DNA of 64,000 nucleotides from Erysipelotrichaceae bacterium (GCA_017432885.1 JAFRIE010000029.1:95343-159342); one strand, 5' to 3'. Counted from the stretch's first letter, positions 36,461-47,371 are shown. Program-made: numbers and translations. Notes: generated from the sequence alone by a model not told the origin.

Positions 36461-36748
36461 TTCTTCTACGTGTTCTATACCCTGGGAAATGATGTTGTAG
36501 ACATGATCGTCGGCCAGAGAGTAATAAACGGTTTTTCCTTCTCTGCGGTTTTTAATGAGCTTGCTGTTTTTTAAGATTCTGAGCTGGTGTGAGATAGCAG
36601 ACTGATTCATGTTTAGCAGCTCAGCGATTTCTGTAACGCTTCTCTCTTTTTCGATCAGACAGTAGAGTATCCGGATCCTGGTCGAATCGGAGAAGTTCTT
36701 GAACAGTTCCGCTACATCGTAGAGCGTATTGTCATCAGTGTGTATCAT
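36458..36748 (-). CDS. ArsR/SmtB-family metal-responsive repressor
   Basis: 96 residues from ATG 36748; a longer frame starting at 36832 lies inside the ATPase gene. The winged-helix core is VTEIAELLNMNQSAISHQLRIL, with the basic wing RREGKTVYYSL. The C-terminal helix DDHVYNIISQGIEHVEE carries the D-x-H...H-x-x-E pattern of the alpha-5 Zn site (CzrA/SmtB type), so it likely senses zinc or a similar ion. It overlaps the ATPase gene by 4 nt (ATGA) and probably binds the palindrome at 38855. Confidence 0.9.
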   Translation of the reverse strand: MIHTDDNTLYDVAELFKNFSDSTRIRILYCLIEKERSVTEIAELLNMNQSAISHQLRILKNSKLIKNRREGKTVYYSLADDHVYNIISQGIEHVEE

Positions 36749-38619
36749 TGCAGTTTCCTCACTCGCAGGGCTCTGATCGCATTGATTACGGCAATCACCA
36801 TGACGCCGACATCCGCAAAGATAGCCAGCCACATGTTGGTAATGCCAAAGGCACTCAAAATCAGACAGGCGATCTTGACACCGATCGCAAACCAGATGTT
36901 TTCATAGACGATACGCATACATTTGGAAGCGATACGGATAGCCTGGGCGATCTTTAATGGATCGTCATTCATCAGCACGATATCGGCAGCTTCAATAGCG
37001 GCATCGGAGCCCAGTGAACCCATCGCAATACCGACATCCGCCAGGGCGATGACCGGAGCGTCGTTGATGCCGTCTCCGACAAAGGCGAGTGTTTCTCCTG
37101 CTTCTTTTTCTTTTAACAGTTTCTCCACGACAGAAACCTTATCCTGAGGAAGCAATCTGGTATAGATCTGATCGATCTTCAGCTTGTTCGCAACGGTCTG
37201 AGCGACTTTTTCTTCATCTCCCGTCAGCATTACCGTCTTCCTGATTCCTATCCGTTTCAGTTCCTGTATGGCCTGATAGGATGTTTCCTTGATCCGGTCG
37301 CCGATGTGAATATGACCCTTGTATTCGTTATCGATTGCCAGATGAACGATTGTCCCTTCGTCATGACATTCCATGACTTTGATCTGATGATCTGCCATCA
37401 GTTTTTCATTCCCTACCAGAACGTTTTGATGATCAACGATGGCGCTGATTCCTTTTCCGGCTATTTCTTTTACGGATTCGATCCTTTCCTTATCGATCTC
37501 TTTGCCGTATTCCTTGACGATCGATCTGCCGATCGGATGATTGGAATAGGCCTCCGAAAGAGCCGCGTATTCCAGAAGCTCTTCTTTTGAGAAATTGCTG
37601 TTATGGATCGTGGTGACTTCAAAGACACCAAGCGTTACCGTACCGGTCTTATCGAAAGCGACGTATTTCGTCTTGGACAATGCTTCAACATAGTTGGATC
37701 CCTTTACCAGAATTCCCGCTCTGCTTGCGCCGCCGATTCCCGCAAAGAAAGTCAAAGGAATCGAAATAACCAGCGCACAAGGGCAGGAGATGACCAGAAA
37801 AGTCAAGGCTCGAAAGACCCAGGTACTCCAGGTCCATGGACCGCCCTGAATGAAATGGATATACAGGACCGGTAATACTGCCAGAGCCAAGGCACTGTAA
37901 CAGACGGCCGGCGTGTAGTAACGGGCGAACTTGGAAATAAAATCTTCGGATCTTGATTTATTGCTGGTGGCATTCTCAATGAGATCCAGGACTTTCGATA
38001 CGGTCGATTCACCGAAATTCTTCGTCGTTTTCACTCGGATCAGGGAAGTCATATTGATGCAGCCGCTGATGACCTCGTCACCCTCTTTCACATCTCTAGG
38101 AAGTGATTCACCGGTCAATGCACTGGTATTCAAGGAAGTTTCGCCTTCACAGACAATACCATCCAGAGGGATCTTGTCTCCGACTTTAACAATGATCACA
38201 TCGCCGATCTCGACTTCATTCGGATCAACTTTGGTCAGTTCTCCCTCTTTTTCGATCCAGGCGTAATCCGGACGGATATCCATTAAGGCAGCGATGTTCT
38301 TTCTTGATCTTCCGACCGCATAGGACTGGAACCATTCGCCGATCTGGTAGAACAGCATAACGGCAACGCCTTCCTGGTATTCTCCTAAAGCGATGGCTCC
38401 TACCGTAGCAACGGCCATCAGAAAGTTTTCATCAAAGGCTTCACGGTTTTTAATGCTTTTGAGAGCCTTTTTCAGAATATCGTAGCCTACGATGAAGTAG
38501 GGGACCATATAGAGAACAAATTCCAGACGCTGATCTTCAATAGGAATCAATCTAAGAACAGCCAGCAGTACAAGACATACAAGGATCCGGATCAGGTTCC
38601 TTTTCTGTTTCCTGTTCAT
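36745..38619 (-). CDS. P1B-type heavy-metal exporting ATPase (Zn/Cd/Pb type)
   Basis: 624 residues with eight membrane helices. The metal-site motif is CPC (SCPCALVISIP), the phosphorylation motif is DKTGTVT, and the hinge motif is GDGINDAP. It lacks any N-terminal metal-binding domain; that domain is encoded separately by the gene upstream, with a 4-nt overlap. CPC plus an ArsR repressor of the alpha-5 type points to Zn(II) or Cd(II) export, not copper. Confidence 0.92.
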   Translation of the reverse strand: MNRKQKRNLIRILVCLVLLAVLRLIPIEDQRLEFVLYMVPYFIVGYDILKKALKSIKNREAFDENFLMAVATVGAIALGEYQEGVAVMLFYQIGEWFQSYAVGRSRKNIAALMDIRPDYAWIEKEGELTKVDPNEVEIGDVIIVKVGDKIPLDGIVCEGETSLNTSALTGESLPRDVKEGDEVISGCINMTSLIRVKTTKNFGESTVSKVLDLIENATSNKSRSEDFISKFARYYTPAVCYSALALAVLPVLYIHFIQGGPWTWSTWVFRALTFLVISCPCALVISIPLTFFAGIGGASRAGILVKGSNYVEALSKTKYVAFDKTGTVTLGVFEVTTIHNSNFSKEELLEYAALSEAYSNHPIGRSIVKEYGKEIDKERIESVKEIAGKGISAIVDHQNVLVGNEKLMADHQIKVMECHDEGTIVHLAIDNEYKGHIHIGDRIKETSYQAIQELKRIGIRKTVMLTGDEEKVAQTVANKLKIDQIYTRLLPQDKVSVVEKLLKEKEAGETLAFVGDGINDAPVIALADVGIAMGSLGSDAAIEAADIVLMNDDPLKIAQAIRIASKCMRIVYENIWFAIGVKIACLILSAFGITNMWLAIFADVGVMVIAVINAIRALRVRKLQ

Positions 38620-38834
38620 AGATAGATCTCACAGTCCTCTTCCACTTTTTTGCAGTTCTTTAATACTTCTTTCATGACTTTCTTTTCATCGGCACCGTCT
38701 TCAAACTCCACCGTCATTTTTAATGTCATGAAATTGACTGTAGCATTCTTAACGCCTTCGGTCTTCTTTGCAGCTTCTTCCATCTTGTTTGCACAGTTTG
38801 CGCAGTCAACTTCGATCTCGTATGTTTTTTTCAT
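38616..38834 (-). CDS. Stand-alone heavy-metal-associated (HMA) domain protein
   Basis: 72 residues, the size of CopZ, with the metal-binding CANC (C11, C14) after the first strand. The acidic C-terminus DCEIYL could add ligands. It is the first gene of the three-gene efflux operon and overlaps the ATPase gene by 4 nt. It probably delivers metal to the ATPase in place of the missing N-terminal domain. AAGGAG is the ribosome site. Confidence 0.9.
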   Translation of the reverse strand: MKKTYEIEVDCANCANKMEEAAKKTEGVKNATVNFMTLKMTVEFEDGADEKKVMKEVLKNCKKVEEDCEIYL

Positions 38835-38854
38835 AGTTTATCTCCTTAATGAAT

Positions 38855-38882
38855 ATATGAACATCTGTTCATATGTATTATA
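38855..38882 (-). promoter_or_regulatory. Operator and -10 of the metal-efflux operon
   Basis: ATATGAACA-GA-TGTTCATAT on the minus strand (38855-38874) is a perfect 9-2-9 inverted repeat matching ArsR/SmtB operators. The minus-strand -10 TATAAT is at 38877-38882, so the operator covers the transcription start. Confidence 0.9.
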
Positions 38883-38910
38883 CGATTTACTTACCACAAA
38901 ATCAATACTA

Positions 38911-38919
38911 TGTTAGAAT
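38911..38919 (+). promoter_or_regulatory. Extended -10 TGTTAGAAT before ATG 38930
   Basis: The box ends 10 nt before the start codon, so the leader is at most about 4 nt. It is divergent from the metal operon. Confidence 0.6.
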
Positions 38920-38929
38920 AATCTTTGTT

Positions 38930-40150
38930 ATGAATATGTTGGATTACCTGGAACTTTATAAGGACCGTTCTTTTCAGGAAGAACCTTTTAATGAGACGGA
39001 TAATTTGCTAATCTCGCAGGTCGTCTATGTTGACTTCGATTCAGTAATTACGGAAGGTAAAAGGATCCGGCCGAAAGAAGCCTATGAACTGCTGGAGCAT
39101 CGTTATTCCGGTCTTGATCCCGACTTATACCGCAATGTTGAATCGTTAAGTCATGAGGTTCTGAAACGGATGGCTTTCAGCCGTCGTTATGGAGAATGTG
39201 TAATACACCACTACGTATCCCGTCTGAATAAAGAAACCAGTGAACAGTTTGCAGCCCTGATGATGGACCTTCCTGATGGAACGACAGTTGTCTCTTTTCG
39301 GGGTACAGATGATACGCTAATCGGCTGGAAAGAAGATCTGATGCTTTCCTACACCGACATACAGAGTCAGCTGGATGCCGTAGATTATGTCAACAGGAAC
39401 TGTTCCCTGTTTCGTAAATACCGCTTTATCGGTCATTCTAAAGGAGGAAATCTGGCAATCTATGCAGCCGTACACTGCAGTTTCCTGTTCCGAAGAAACA
39501 TTATGCAAGTCATTTCCAACGATGGTCCGGGGCTCAGACCGGATTCCTATAAACAGAAGAAATTTCAGAAGATTGCACAACGTTACCGTCTGATCGTTCC
39601 GGAGAAGGACGGCGTCGGTACGATATATGAGATTGCTCCAAACAAAACTGTCGTTTCAACCTCTACAGGAAACATCATACAGTCTCATAACATGCTTACC
39701 TGGGATATCGATGGAAACAGACTGGTCAGGGCCAACAGGGCAAGATACGAAACGGATCTCAACCGGAAATCGATCCTGCAGTTTCTGAATGAAACGACCA
39801 CAAAACAGAGAGAAGTTTTTGTCCGGGAACTGTTTGAATGCTTTGATGATGCTAAGATCAGGACGGTCTCCCAGATGTCTTCCGGAGGATTGCCGCTGTT
39901 TTTACGGGTTATGAAGGAAATGTCGGAAATGGATTCCGAGGCCAAGGAGATCGCCGTAAAGATATTCAAGTCTTATTCTTCGAATCTTAACCGTGATTTT
40001 TCCGAACAGATCATTAAGAAAAGAGAAAACATCCGGTTAAAGGCTTCTGCCGCAGGAAACAGCGTTTCAGAAATCGTAAACGAACGGAATCCTTTTCATA
40101 AGAAAAAGAAACAGATTCCTGCAGCGGATGAAAAAAAAGAAGAACTATAG
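38930..40150 (+). CDS. Mbeg1-like (DUF2974) alpha/beta-hydrolase-fold protein
   Basis: 406 residues from ATG 38930 (another ATG follows at 38936). The lipase-like core has VVSFRGTDDT and the nucleophile elbow IGHSKGGNLA, followed by ISNDGPGL, the pattern of the Mbeg1-like family. A basic C-terminal tail of about 40 residues ends the protein. The family is thought to be esterase-like, but substrates are unknown. No signal peptide. The start was set by the promoter; an upstream frame to 38873 would cross the promoter. Confidence 0.8.
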   Translation: MNMLDYLELYKDRSFQEEPFNETDNLLISQVVYVDFDSVITEGKRIRPKEAYELLEHRYSGLDPDLYRNVESLSHEVLKRMAFSRRYGECVIHHYVSRLNKETSEQFAALMMDLPDGTTVVSFRGTDDTLIGWKEDLMLSYTDIQSQLDAVDYVNRNCSLFRKYRFIGHSKGGNLAIYAAVHCSFLFRRNIMQVISNDGPGLRPDSYKQKKFQKIAQRYRLIVPEKDGVGTIYEIAPNKTVVSTSTGNIIQSHNMLTWDIDGNRLVRANRARYETDLNRKSILQFLNETTTKQREVFVRELFECFDDAKIRTVSQMSSGGLPLFLRVMKEMSEMDSEAKEIAVKIFKSYSSNLNRDFSEQIIKKRENIRLKASAAGNSVSEIVNERNPFHKKKKQIPAADEKKEEL

Positions 40151-40181
40151 TAGAATAGATACGTTATATTAGGGGGCTATT

Positions 40182-41060
40182 ATGAGAGACAGATTTGATG
40201 CAACATATCTGAAGGATCTTGATTCGATGCATTTTATTATGCCGTTCATGTTTCCGAACAGATGCGACAACCAGGCTTTTTTTACTTTTCAGGTCGATCT
40301 GACCAATCTGGAAAAGTTCCTGGAAAAGAAAAATAAAGACAATCCGGACTATCGTTACAATATGTATCAGTGTATCGTTACGGCTGTCCTGAAGACGATA
40401 ACGCTTCGAAGCAAGCTTTCTTTGTTCATTCACGACCGCAAGATGTACAGAAGGAATGAAGTAACAGCCGCTTTCACGGTAAAGCAGGAATTCAAGGATG
40501 ACGGCGGTGAAGTTCTGGCTTTCATTCATTCCAAGCCGGAATGGAATGTCGATGATGTTCACAACGAACTGAAAAGACAGCTTCTGAAACTCAAAAACAA
40601 GAGCTATGTAGACGAGTCTACCGGTTTTATGGACAAGTTCAATAAACTGCCGAAATTCATTTCCCGTCCGGCCTTAAGCTTCGTCTGCTGGCTGGAAAAG
40701 AAGGGAATGATTCCTAAGGCACTGGTTGAAACCGATCCGTATCATTCTTCCTGCGTGCTGGCGAATCTGGGTTCCATCGGCTTGCCTGACGGATATCATC
40801 ATCTGACCAACTGGGGAACCACTTCCATGTTTGTGGTCGTAGGACAGAGCGACAGAATGCCTTTCTACAAGAACGACAAGATCGAATTCAGAGATGGCGT
40901 TAAACTGGGCTTTACGATCGATGAAAGGATCGCCGACGGTTACTACTTCTCCAAGTCCATCAAGATCATGCAGCTGCTGCTGGAAGAACCGGAACTGCTG
41001 GAAAGACCGTTAAATGAAAAACTCTCTGATGAAATGTGGCAGAGGATCAACATGAAATAA
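40182..41060 (+). CDS. Stand-alone E2-like acyltransferase-fold protein with altered active site
   Basis: 292 residues matching the catalytic domain of 2-oxo acid dehydrogenase E2 and chloramphenicol acetyltransferase, with no lipoyl or peripheral-subunit domain. The E2 motif DHRxxDG reads DERIADG, so the catalytic His is Glu248 while D252 and G253 are kept. An internal HSSCVLANLGSIGLPDGYHHL matches the trimer region. No pyruvate dehydrogenase gene is near. It may be an acyl-binding protein or use different chemistry. AGGGGG is the ribosome site. Confidence 0.78.
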   Translation: MRDRFDATYLKDLDSMHFIMPFMFPNRCDNQAFFTFQVDLTNLEKFLEKKNKDNPDYRYNMYQCIVTAVLKTITLRSKLSLFIHDRKMYRRNEVTAAFTVKQEFKDDGGEVLAFIHSKPEWNVDDVHNELKRQLLKLKNKSYVDESTGFMDKFNKLPKFISRPALSFVCWLEKKGMIPKALVETDPYHSSCVLANLGSIGLPDGYHHLTNWGTTSMFVVVGQSDRMPFYKNDKIEFRDGVKLGFTIDERIADGYYFSKSIKIMQLLLEEPELLERPLNEKLSDEMWQRINMK

Positions 41061-41083
41061 AAAACACCGTCAAGGTGTTTTTC
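41061..41083. terminator. Bidirectional terminator between E2-like gene and queH
   Basis: AAAACACC pairs with GGTGTTTT around GTCAA, with T-tracts on both strands. Confidence 0.8.
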
Positions 41084-41680
41084 TTATATATCTCTGATGG
41101 AATAGATACAGCCGCAGTAGTTCTGATGATATAGATCCAACCCGGCATTCATCCGGTCATTCATTGTGATCCCATCGCCTTTTTTGAAGTCGGCATGCAG
41201 GTAGGTGACGCCCGGATATTCCCGTTCCAGCTCTTCACCGATCTCGTTGAGCCAGTCGGCATTCTTCCGGTTGGAGATCGACATGACGGTAGTGCAGTAT
41301 TCGTAAGCATGCTTCTTTGCATAGCGAAAGCTTTCTTCCATTCTCATCCGGTAACATAATCGGCATCTTCTTCCACCTTCCGGTTCATCCTTCAAGACGG
41401 ACAGCTTTTCCGTATAGCTTTCATTGTCGTATCTGTCAACAATCAGTTTAATGGAATCATCATTCAGATAACTCAGATAGGTCCTCAAGGCATTCAGCCT
41501 TCTTTCGAACTCCTCATAAGGATAGATGTTGGAATTGGAAAAATAGACTGTGATCTTAAAATACTGCCGCAGATAAACCAAAGGATAGACGGAGCATACT
41601 CCGCAGCAGATGTGGATCAGCAGTTCCGGCTTTCCTTTTATTGCGTTGATCTGGGCGATCTGTTTCTGATAGTTGTTCAT
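41084..41680 (-). CDS. queH: Epoxyqueuosine reductase QueH
   Basis: 198 residues. The conserved cysteines of the QueH (DUF208) family are present: ICCGVCS near residue 24 and the pair in RRCRLCYRMR. QueH performs the last step of queuosine formation in tRNA and replaces the B12-dependent QueG. It overlaps the SpoIIE-type gene by 4 nt. With tgt and queA upstream on the same strand, the cell can finish queuosine from preQ1. Confidence 0.9.
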   Translation of the reverse strand: MNNYQKQIAQINAIKGKPELLIHICCGVCSVYPLVYLRQYFKITVYFSNSNIYPYEEFERRLNALRTYLSYLNDDSIKLIVDRYDNESYTEKLSVLKDEPEGGRRCRLCYRMRMEESFRYAKKHAYEYCTTVMSISNRKNADWLNEIGEELEREYPGVTYLHADFKKGDGITMNDRMNAGLDLYHQNYCGCIYSIRDI

Positions 41681-44088
41681 GATTTCTTGGACTTGCTGAC
41701 ATGGAGCTTCTTGAACTGCATTGAAAGTTCCGTAATATCATCAAACTGTTCGTTTCCTTCATAGAAAGATTCAACATCTTCCTTGATCCGGTTACAGAGA
41801 TCTTTCGCATTAAGGCCGATGCATCGGTTGACACATTCCTTGAGTCTGTCATCGCCGTACAGCTCATTCTCGCTACTTGTGGCTTCCGTAACGCCATCGG
41901 TATACAGGAAGATCTCGTCGCCCGGATTCAGAATAGTCTCCTGTTTCTTGTAGGCGATTCCTTCCATACCTCCCAGAACAAATCCCGCCAGACCCTGCAG
42001 ATATTCAAACTGACCGCCTTTTCTTCGAATCAGCGGCCGGTTATGTCCGGCATTGACATATTCCAGTTCACCTGTTTCCAGATTCAGGAAGCCCATCCAG
42101 GCTGTCACAAACATACCTGCATCGTTTCCTTCACAAAGCTGATAGTTGGCATTGGTAAAGATATCGGAAATGGAAATGTTGTTTTCCGCATATGTTTTCA
42201 AAATAGTCTTAGCCCGCATCATAAACAGGGAAGCCGGGATTCCCTTACCGGCCACATCCGCAACCAGAAAGACCAGAATATGATGCTTGATCAGATAAAA
42301 GTCGTAGAAATCACCGCCTACTTCCTTGGCCGGGTCCATCAGGGCGTAGATCTCGAATTCTTCCCTGTAAGGGAATATGGAAGGCAGGGCGGAGGACTGT
42401 ATCTGTCTGGCATACTTCAGTTCATTGTCGATCCTTTGGTTCGCTTCCGCGATGAAGTGTTTCAGGGAGGCGACAGTCGCATTGATCCCTTCAGAAAGAG
42501 AAGTAAATTCCTTGTTTATACGGATATTGACCTCATTATCCAGCTTACCGGCCGTGATTTCCGCCAGAGAATCGTTGATCTTCTGGATATTGTTGACGAT
42601 CAGGAACTTGATGATGAAATACAGGGCGACAAACAGGGCACCGAAGATGATGGATTCCAGGAACAGATTCAGATAGACGGAAAGCTTCTTGGAGAAGTCC
42701 GCCTCGGCACATGGAAGGGTTGCATAAATCTGAAAACCTTCCGTATTGGCAAACATGTAGTAGTAGTCGATGCCGTTGATTTTTGCTTTATATACGGTAT
42801 ATTCTTCCGTTCCGTTCGGGTCGAGTTCCACCGTGTATTCTGCATCCGCCAGATCCGTATCGTTCAGAGAATCGGAAACGACATTTCCTTCGGAATCGAA
42901 AATCAGGATGTTTCCGCTCTCCCCGATGTGGCGGTAAGTCGCAACGTTCCTCAGCCGCTCGCTCAGATCATCATTGAATTCTTTCTCTCCATAGGCGACC
43001 TGAATAAATCCGTTTTCAGTCGCAATGCCGGAATACTTGTGCATGACGCTGCCGTCCTTGGCCATCGGCCGGTATTCCTGAACATAGTATTCCGTTCCCT
43101 GCAGCAGGCAGAGGAACTCTCTGGACTGTTCGCCGGAAGCCATGTCAAAACCGATATTCTCTTCCTCGCTCGAAGCGGTGATGATCCCATTTTCATCGAT
43201 AATGTCGATTTCTGAAACATTGAAACGCTTCTTCATCTCATTCAGATCGGAGTCCGGGAAAAGGCTGATCTCATCCACAACGACTTTATTGATACTTAAA
43301 AGCGCTTCATCCGACTGAGACTTGACATCGGCTACCGCATCAAGAATGTTCATTCGCAGCAGTTCATCCGTTTCTTTCTCGGAAATCTCATTCTGCAATA
43401 AAAGGCTGAAAACCGTACTGGCAATAAAACCGATCAGGACGATATTGATCAGTATCTTCTGGAACTGTGTGGAGATGCTTTTCTGTTTCTCCTGGGAACG
43501 GGATTCCGGATCCATGCTTCCGATGATGAATACCGCAAAAGAAACGGCGATCGCATTTAGGAAGATCATCGGAACAGAACAGGCTTCCACGTACTGGAAA
43601 GCCGTCTTGACATCGGTCATATTGGTAAAGAAGATCATCAGCATGTGAATAACTTCGCAGATGACGCCAATGAAGAAAGCGTGGCTCCATTCAGGCAGTT
43701 TGTCGTCGAAGAGATCCTTTTTCAGAAAAGCGCCGATAATGCCGGTCAGACAGGTAGAAATGGTACAGGCAAGTCTGGTATAGTAGCCGCCGCCCCAGTA
43801 GACGCAGAACCATCTTTCGATACCGCCGATGAATCCGGCGATCATGCCGGCAGGAGAGCCGAATATTAAAGCGGCACAAAGCGGAGCGGCATCGCGGACG
43901 TTGATGATCGCACCATTGTAAGGTATGCCGAACTCGGTAGAAAAAATGGCGATGATGCCGAAAACGATTCCCGCAATCAGTTGCTTTTTCCTATATGGAA
44001 GAGACTGCATCTTTTTTCCGTGGAAAAGAGCATTCAGGATGAGACTGACGATAACAGGAACGGATGCGGCGATGACTAATGATTTCAT
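41677..44088 (-). CDS. Membrane sensor PP2C-type (SpoIIE) phosphatase with LytS-like 5TM domain
   Basis: 803 residues. An N-terminal domain of five to six membrane helices has the 5TM-5TMR_LYT pattern (PYNGAIINVRDAAPL, GMIAGFIGGIERW; about 1-195). A second membrane helix (about 212-235) starts an extracellular Cache-like sensor (about 240-470), then a helix, a HAMP linker (about 500-560) and a C-terminal SpoIIE phosphatase (about 575-795; EVGGDFYDFY, VADVAGKGIPA, DDITE). Such proteins dephosphorylate anti-anti-sigma factors or similar partners. None is encoded nearby. It sits between queA and queH in one operon, which suggests a signal tied to queuosine or its precursors; that link is inference. 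Confidence 0.87.
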   Translation of the reverse strand: MKSLVIAASVPVIVSLILNALFHGKKMQSLPYRKKQLIAGIVFGIIAIFSTEFGIPYNGAIINVRDAAPLCAALIFGSPAGMIAGFIGGIERWFCVYWGGGYYTRLACTISTCLTGIIGAFLKKDLFDDKLPEWSHAFFIGVICEVIHMLMIFFTNMTDVKTAFQYVEACSVPMIFLNAIAVSFAVFIIGSMDPESRSQEKQKSISTQFQKILINIVLIGFIASTVFSLLLQNEISEKETDELLRMNILDAVADVKSQSDEALLSINKVVVDEISLFPDSDLNEMKKRFNVSEIDIIDENGIITASSEEENIGFDMASGEQSREFLCLLQGTEYYVQEYRPMAKDGSVMHKYSGIATENGFIQVAYGEKEFNDDLSERLRNVATYRHIGESGNILIFDSEGNVVSDSLNDTDLADAEYTVELDPNGTEEYTVYKAKINGIDYYYMFANTEGFQIYATLPCAEADFSKKLSVYLNLFLESIIFGALFVALYFIIKFLIVNNIQKINDSLAEITAGKLDNEVNIRINKEFTSLSEGINATVASLKHFIAEANQRIDNELKYARQIQSSALPSIFPYREEFEIYALMDPAKEVGGDFYDFYLIKHHILVFLVADVAGKGIPASLFMMRAKTILKTYAENNISISDIFTNANYQLCEGNDAGMFVTAWMGFLNLETGELEYVNAGHNRPLIRRKGGQFEYLQGLAGFVLGGMEGIAYKKQETILNPGDEIFLYTDGVTEATSSENELYGDDRLKECVNRCIGLNAKDLCNRIKEDVESFYEGNEQFDDITELSMQFKKLHVSKSKKS

Positions 44089-44109
44089 ATTGTGTTACCT
44101 TGTAGCGAT

Positions 44110-45134
44110 TTATTCATTGTCGATAAACATCGAATCTCCAAAGGAGAAGAAACGGTATTGGTTTTCTATGGCGACCCTGTAGGCATTCAGGATCATTTCA
44201 CGGGAACATTCCGCCGCGATCATCATGATCAGGGTCGATTTCGGCAGATGGAAGTTGGTGATCTGGGCATCGATGGCCTTGAATTCGTATGGCGGATAGA
44301 TGAAGATCGCCGTATCGCCGGAGCACTCCCTGAACTCGCCAAAGCGGTTCATGATCGTTTCCAGCGTTCTGGTGGAGGTCGTACCGACAGCAATGATCCT
44401 GCGGCCTTCTTTCTTTGCCAGATTCAGCCTCTCGGCGGTGTAGGCAGACATGCTGTAATGCTCCGAATGCATCACGTGGTCTTCAATGTTGTCTTCTTTG
44501 ACCGGCTTAAAAGTTCCCAGTCCGACATGAAGCGTGACATCCAGAACTTCAACTCCCTTTTCCTTGATCCTTTCTGTCAGTTCTTCCGTAAAATGCAGAC
44601 CGGCGGTAGGGCAGGCGGCCGAGCCGTCGATCCGGGCGTAGACATTGTTGTAACGATTCTTGTCTTGCAGTTTTTCGTGGATATAGGGAGGGGTAGGCAT
44701 CAGACCGATCTCGTTAAGCACTTCCAGGAAAATCCCGTTGCAGTGCATCTGGAAGATACGGATCCCTTCTTCCTTTCTTTCGATGCATTCCCCATACAGC
44801 CGGTCAGAAAACTCGATGACCGTTCCGGTCTTGATTGCCTTGGCGTTTCCGCACAGACATTCGCAGATTTCTCCCTGCATTTTCAGGATCAGAACTTCCA
44901 CCTTGGCTCCTGTATCTTTCTTTGTCCCGTAGAGACGGGCAGGAATGACCTTGGAGTTGTTCCGGACCAGAACGTCTCCCGGTTTCAGGTAGTCGATAAT
45001 GTCGTAGAAATGCCTGTGTTCGATCTCTCCGGTATTCTTGTGCAGAACCAGAAGTCGGGATGTATCTCTTTTCTCCGCAGGATGCTGAGCAATCAACTCT
45101 TCCGGCAGTTCAAAATCAAAATCACTGAGTCTCA

Positions 45135-45135
<1 letters not shown>
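44110..45135 (-). CDS. queA: S-adenosylmethionine:tRNA ribosyltransferase-isomerase QueA
   Basis: 341 residues, the usual length. It has the QueA start SDFDFELPEELIAQHP, the central TPPYIHEKL, and GTTSTRTLE in the second half. It transfers the ribosyl group of SAM to preQ1 in tRNA, forming epoxyqueuosine. Its start overlaps the tgt stop by 1 nt, so the two are translated together. Confidence 0.96.
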
Positions 45136-46299
<1,164 letters not shown>

Positions 46300-46305
46300 A
46301 AAATT

Positions 46306-46746
46306 ATGAAATCCAAAGAATTGAAAACCTATAATCTGCCTGCAGACGACATCCTGATCAGCCGCATCGATGCGAAACCTAATATCATCTTTCTGTTTCT
46401 GATGCTGCTTGGTTTTCTTTCTTTTCTGTTCAAACTGCCTAGTCTCTACGGTACCATGATGATTCTGACGGCAACGCTGGCAATGGCTTACATGCCTAGA
46501 GTCGTACTGATCGAATTCTATCAGGATTATCTGGTTCTGTATAACAGGGCGGACAAGAAGAACTGTTTCCTGATCTACTATGAAGATGTCGTTTCCTGGT
46601 ACTACAAGTGGGGAACCAGCCGGGATTATCTTTATATTGAACTGACGGATGGAACTACGGAAAGACTGGAAGCATTTTCCAAAACGCTTTTTGAAAGTAA
46701 TATGAACCGTTTTCTGAAGGAAAAACATCTGAAAGGAAATAAATGA
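46306..46746 (+). CDS. Two-helix membrane protein of unknown function
   Basis: 146 residues. Two adjacent hydrophobic segments (about 26-42 and 46-64) are followed by a soluble domain of about 80 residues with strands ending in a helix (VVLIEFYQDYLVLYNR, YIELTDGTTERL), resembling bacterial PH-like domains. No family is recognised with confidence. It overlaps the exonuclease gene by 4 nt. Its transcript is predicted to be leaderless. Confidence 0.55.
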   Translation: MKSKELKTYNLPADDILISRIDAKPNIIFLFLMLLGFLSFLFKLPSLYGTMMILTATLAMAYMPRVVLIEFYQDYLVLYNRADKKNCFLIYYEDVVSWYYKWGTSRDYLYIELTDGTTERLEAFSKTLFESNMNRFLKEKHLKGNK

Positions 46747-47297
46747 AGATTACCGCCATCGATTTTGAAACAGCCAATGCCGCCAGTGCCAGTGCCTGCA
46801 GCCTTGGCATCGCCATTTATGAAAACGGGGAAATACTGGACAACTTCGAATGGTATTTCAGACCTCACTACCGTTACAATTATTTCACCAATACGCATAT
46901 CCACGGTATTTACCCGGAAGACGTTCAAAAGGAACAGGAATTCGTCTATTACTATGAGGAACTCTGCGAGATCCTGAAAGGGAGTGTGATCGTAGCACAC
47001 AACGCTCTGTTTGATGTGGGCGTATTGAACGCTGTATGTGATGTCTACGGTCTGGATCATATCCCTTTTGACTATCTGGATACGGTCTCCGTTTCCCGCA
47101 GAGTCTATCCGGAGCTCTATAATCACCGTCTGAATACGGTAGCCGAATACCTGAACATCGGCCTGTCACACCACAATGCCAAGTCAGATTCTTTTGCCTG
47201 TCTGATGATCCTGATAAAAGCCATGGAAGCCTACCGGTGTTATGAACTGGAAGACTTTATACACATCACAGGGATGCACCTGAAAAGCAATCTGTAA
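46743..47297 (+). CDS. DnaQ-like 3'-5' exonuclease (DEDDh)
   Basis: 184 residues with the three exonuclease motifs: DFET (residues 6-9), AHNALFDVGVL and HNAKSDSFA, giving Asp, Glu, Asp and the final His-Asp. It resembles the stand-alone epsilon/PolC-type exonucleases often annotated as DNA polymerase III epsilon-like. A proofreading or RNA-trimming role is possible. It is coupled to the membrane-protein gene before it. Confidence 0.87.
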   Translation: MKITAIDFETANAASASACSLGIAIYENGEILDNFEWYFRPHYRYNYFTNTHIHGIYPEDVQKEQEFVYYYEELCEILKGSVIVAHNALFDVGVLNAVCDVYGLDHIPFDYLDTVSVSRRVYPELYNHRLNTVAEYLNIGLSHHNAKSDSFACLMILIKAMEAYRCYELEDFIHITGMHLKSNL

Positions 47298-47371
47298 AAA
47301 TTTTCAATATTGAAAACATTTACAATATATGTTTATTATGTTATATTGGTTATGTTTTGAGGTAGCTGATT

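Noticed and set aside
42043..43215. 390-codon open frame on the plus strand opposite the SpoIIE-type gene
   Set aside because: It is a shadow of a well-supported gene, with no ribosome site and no recognisable domain.
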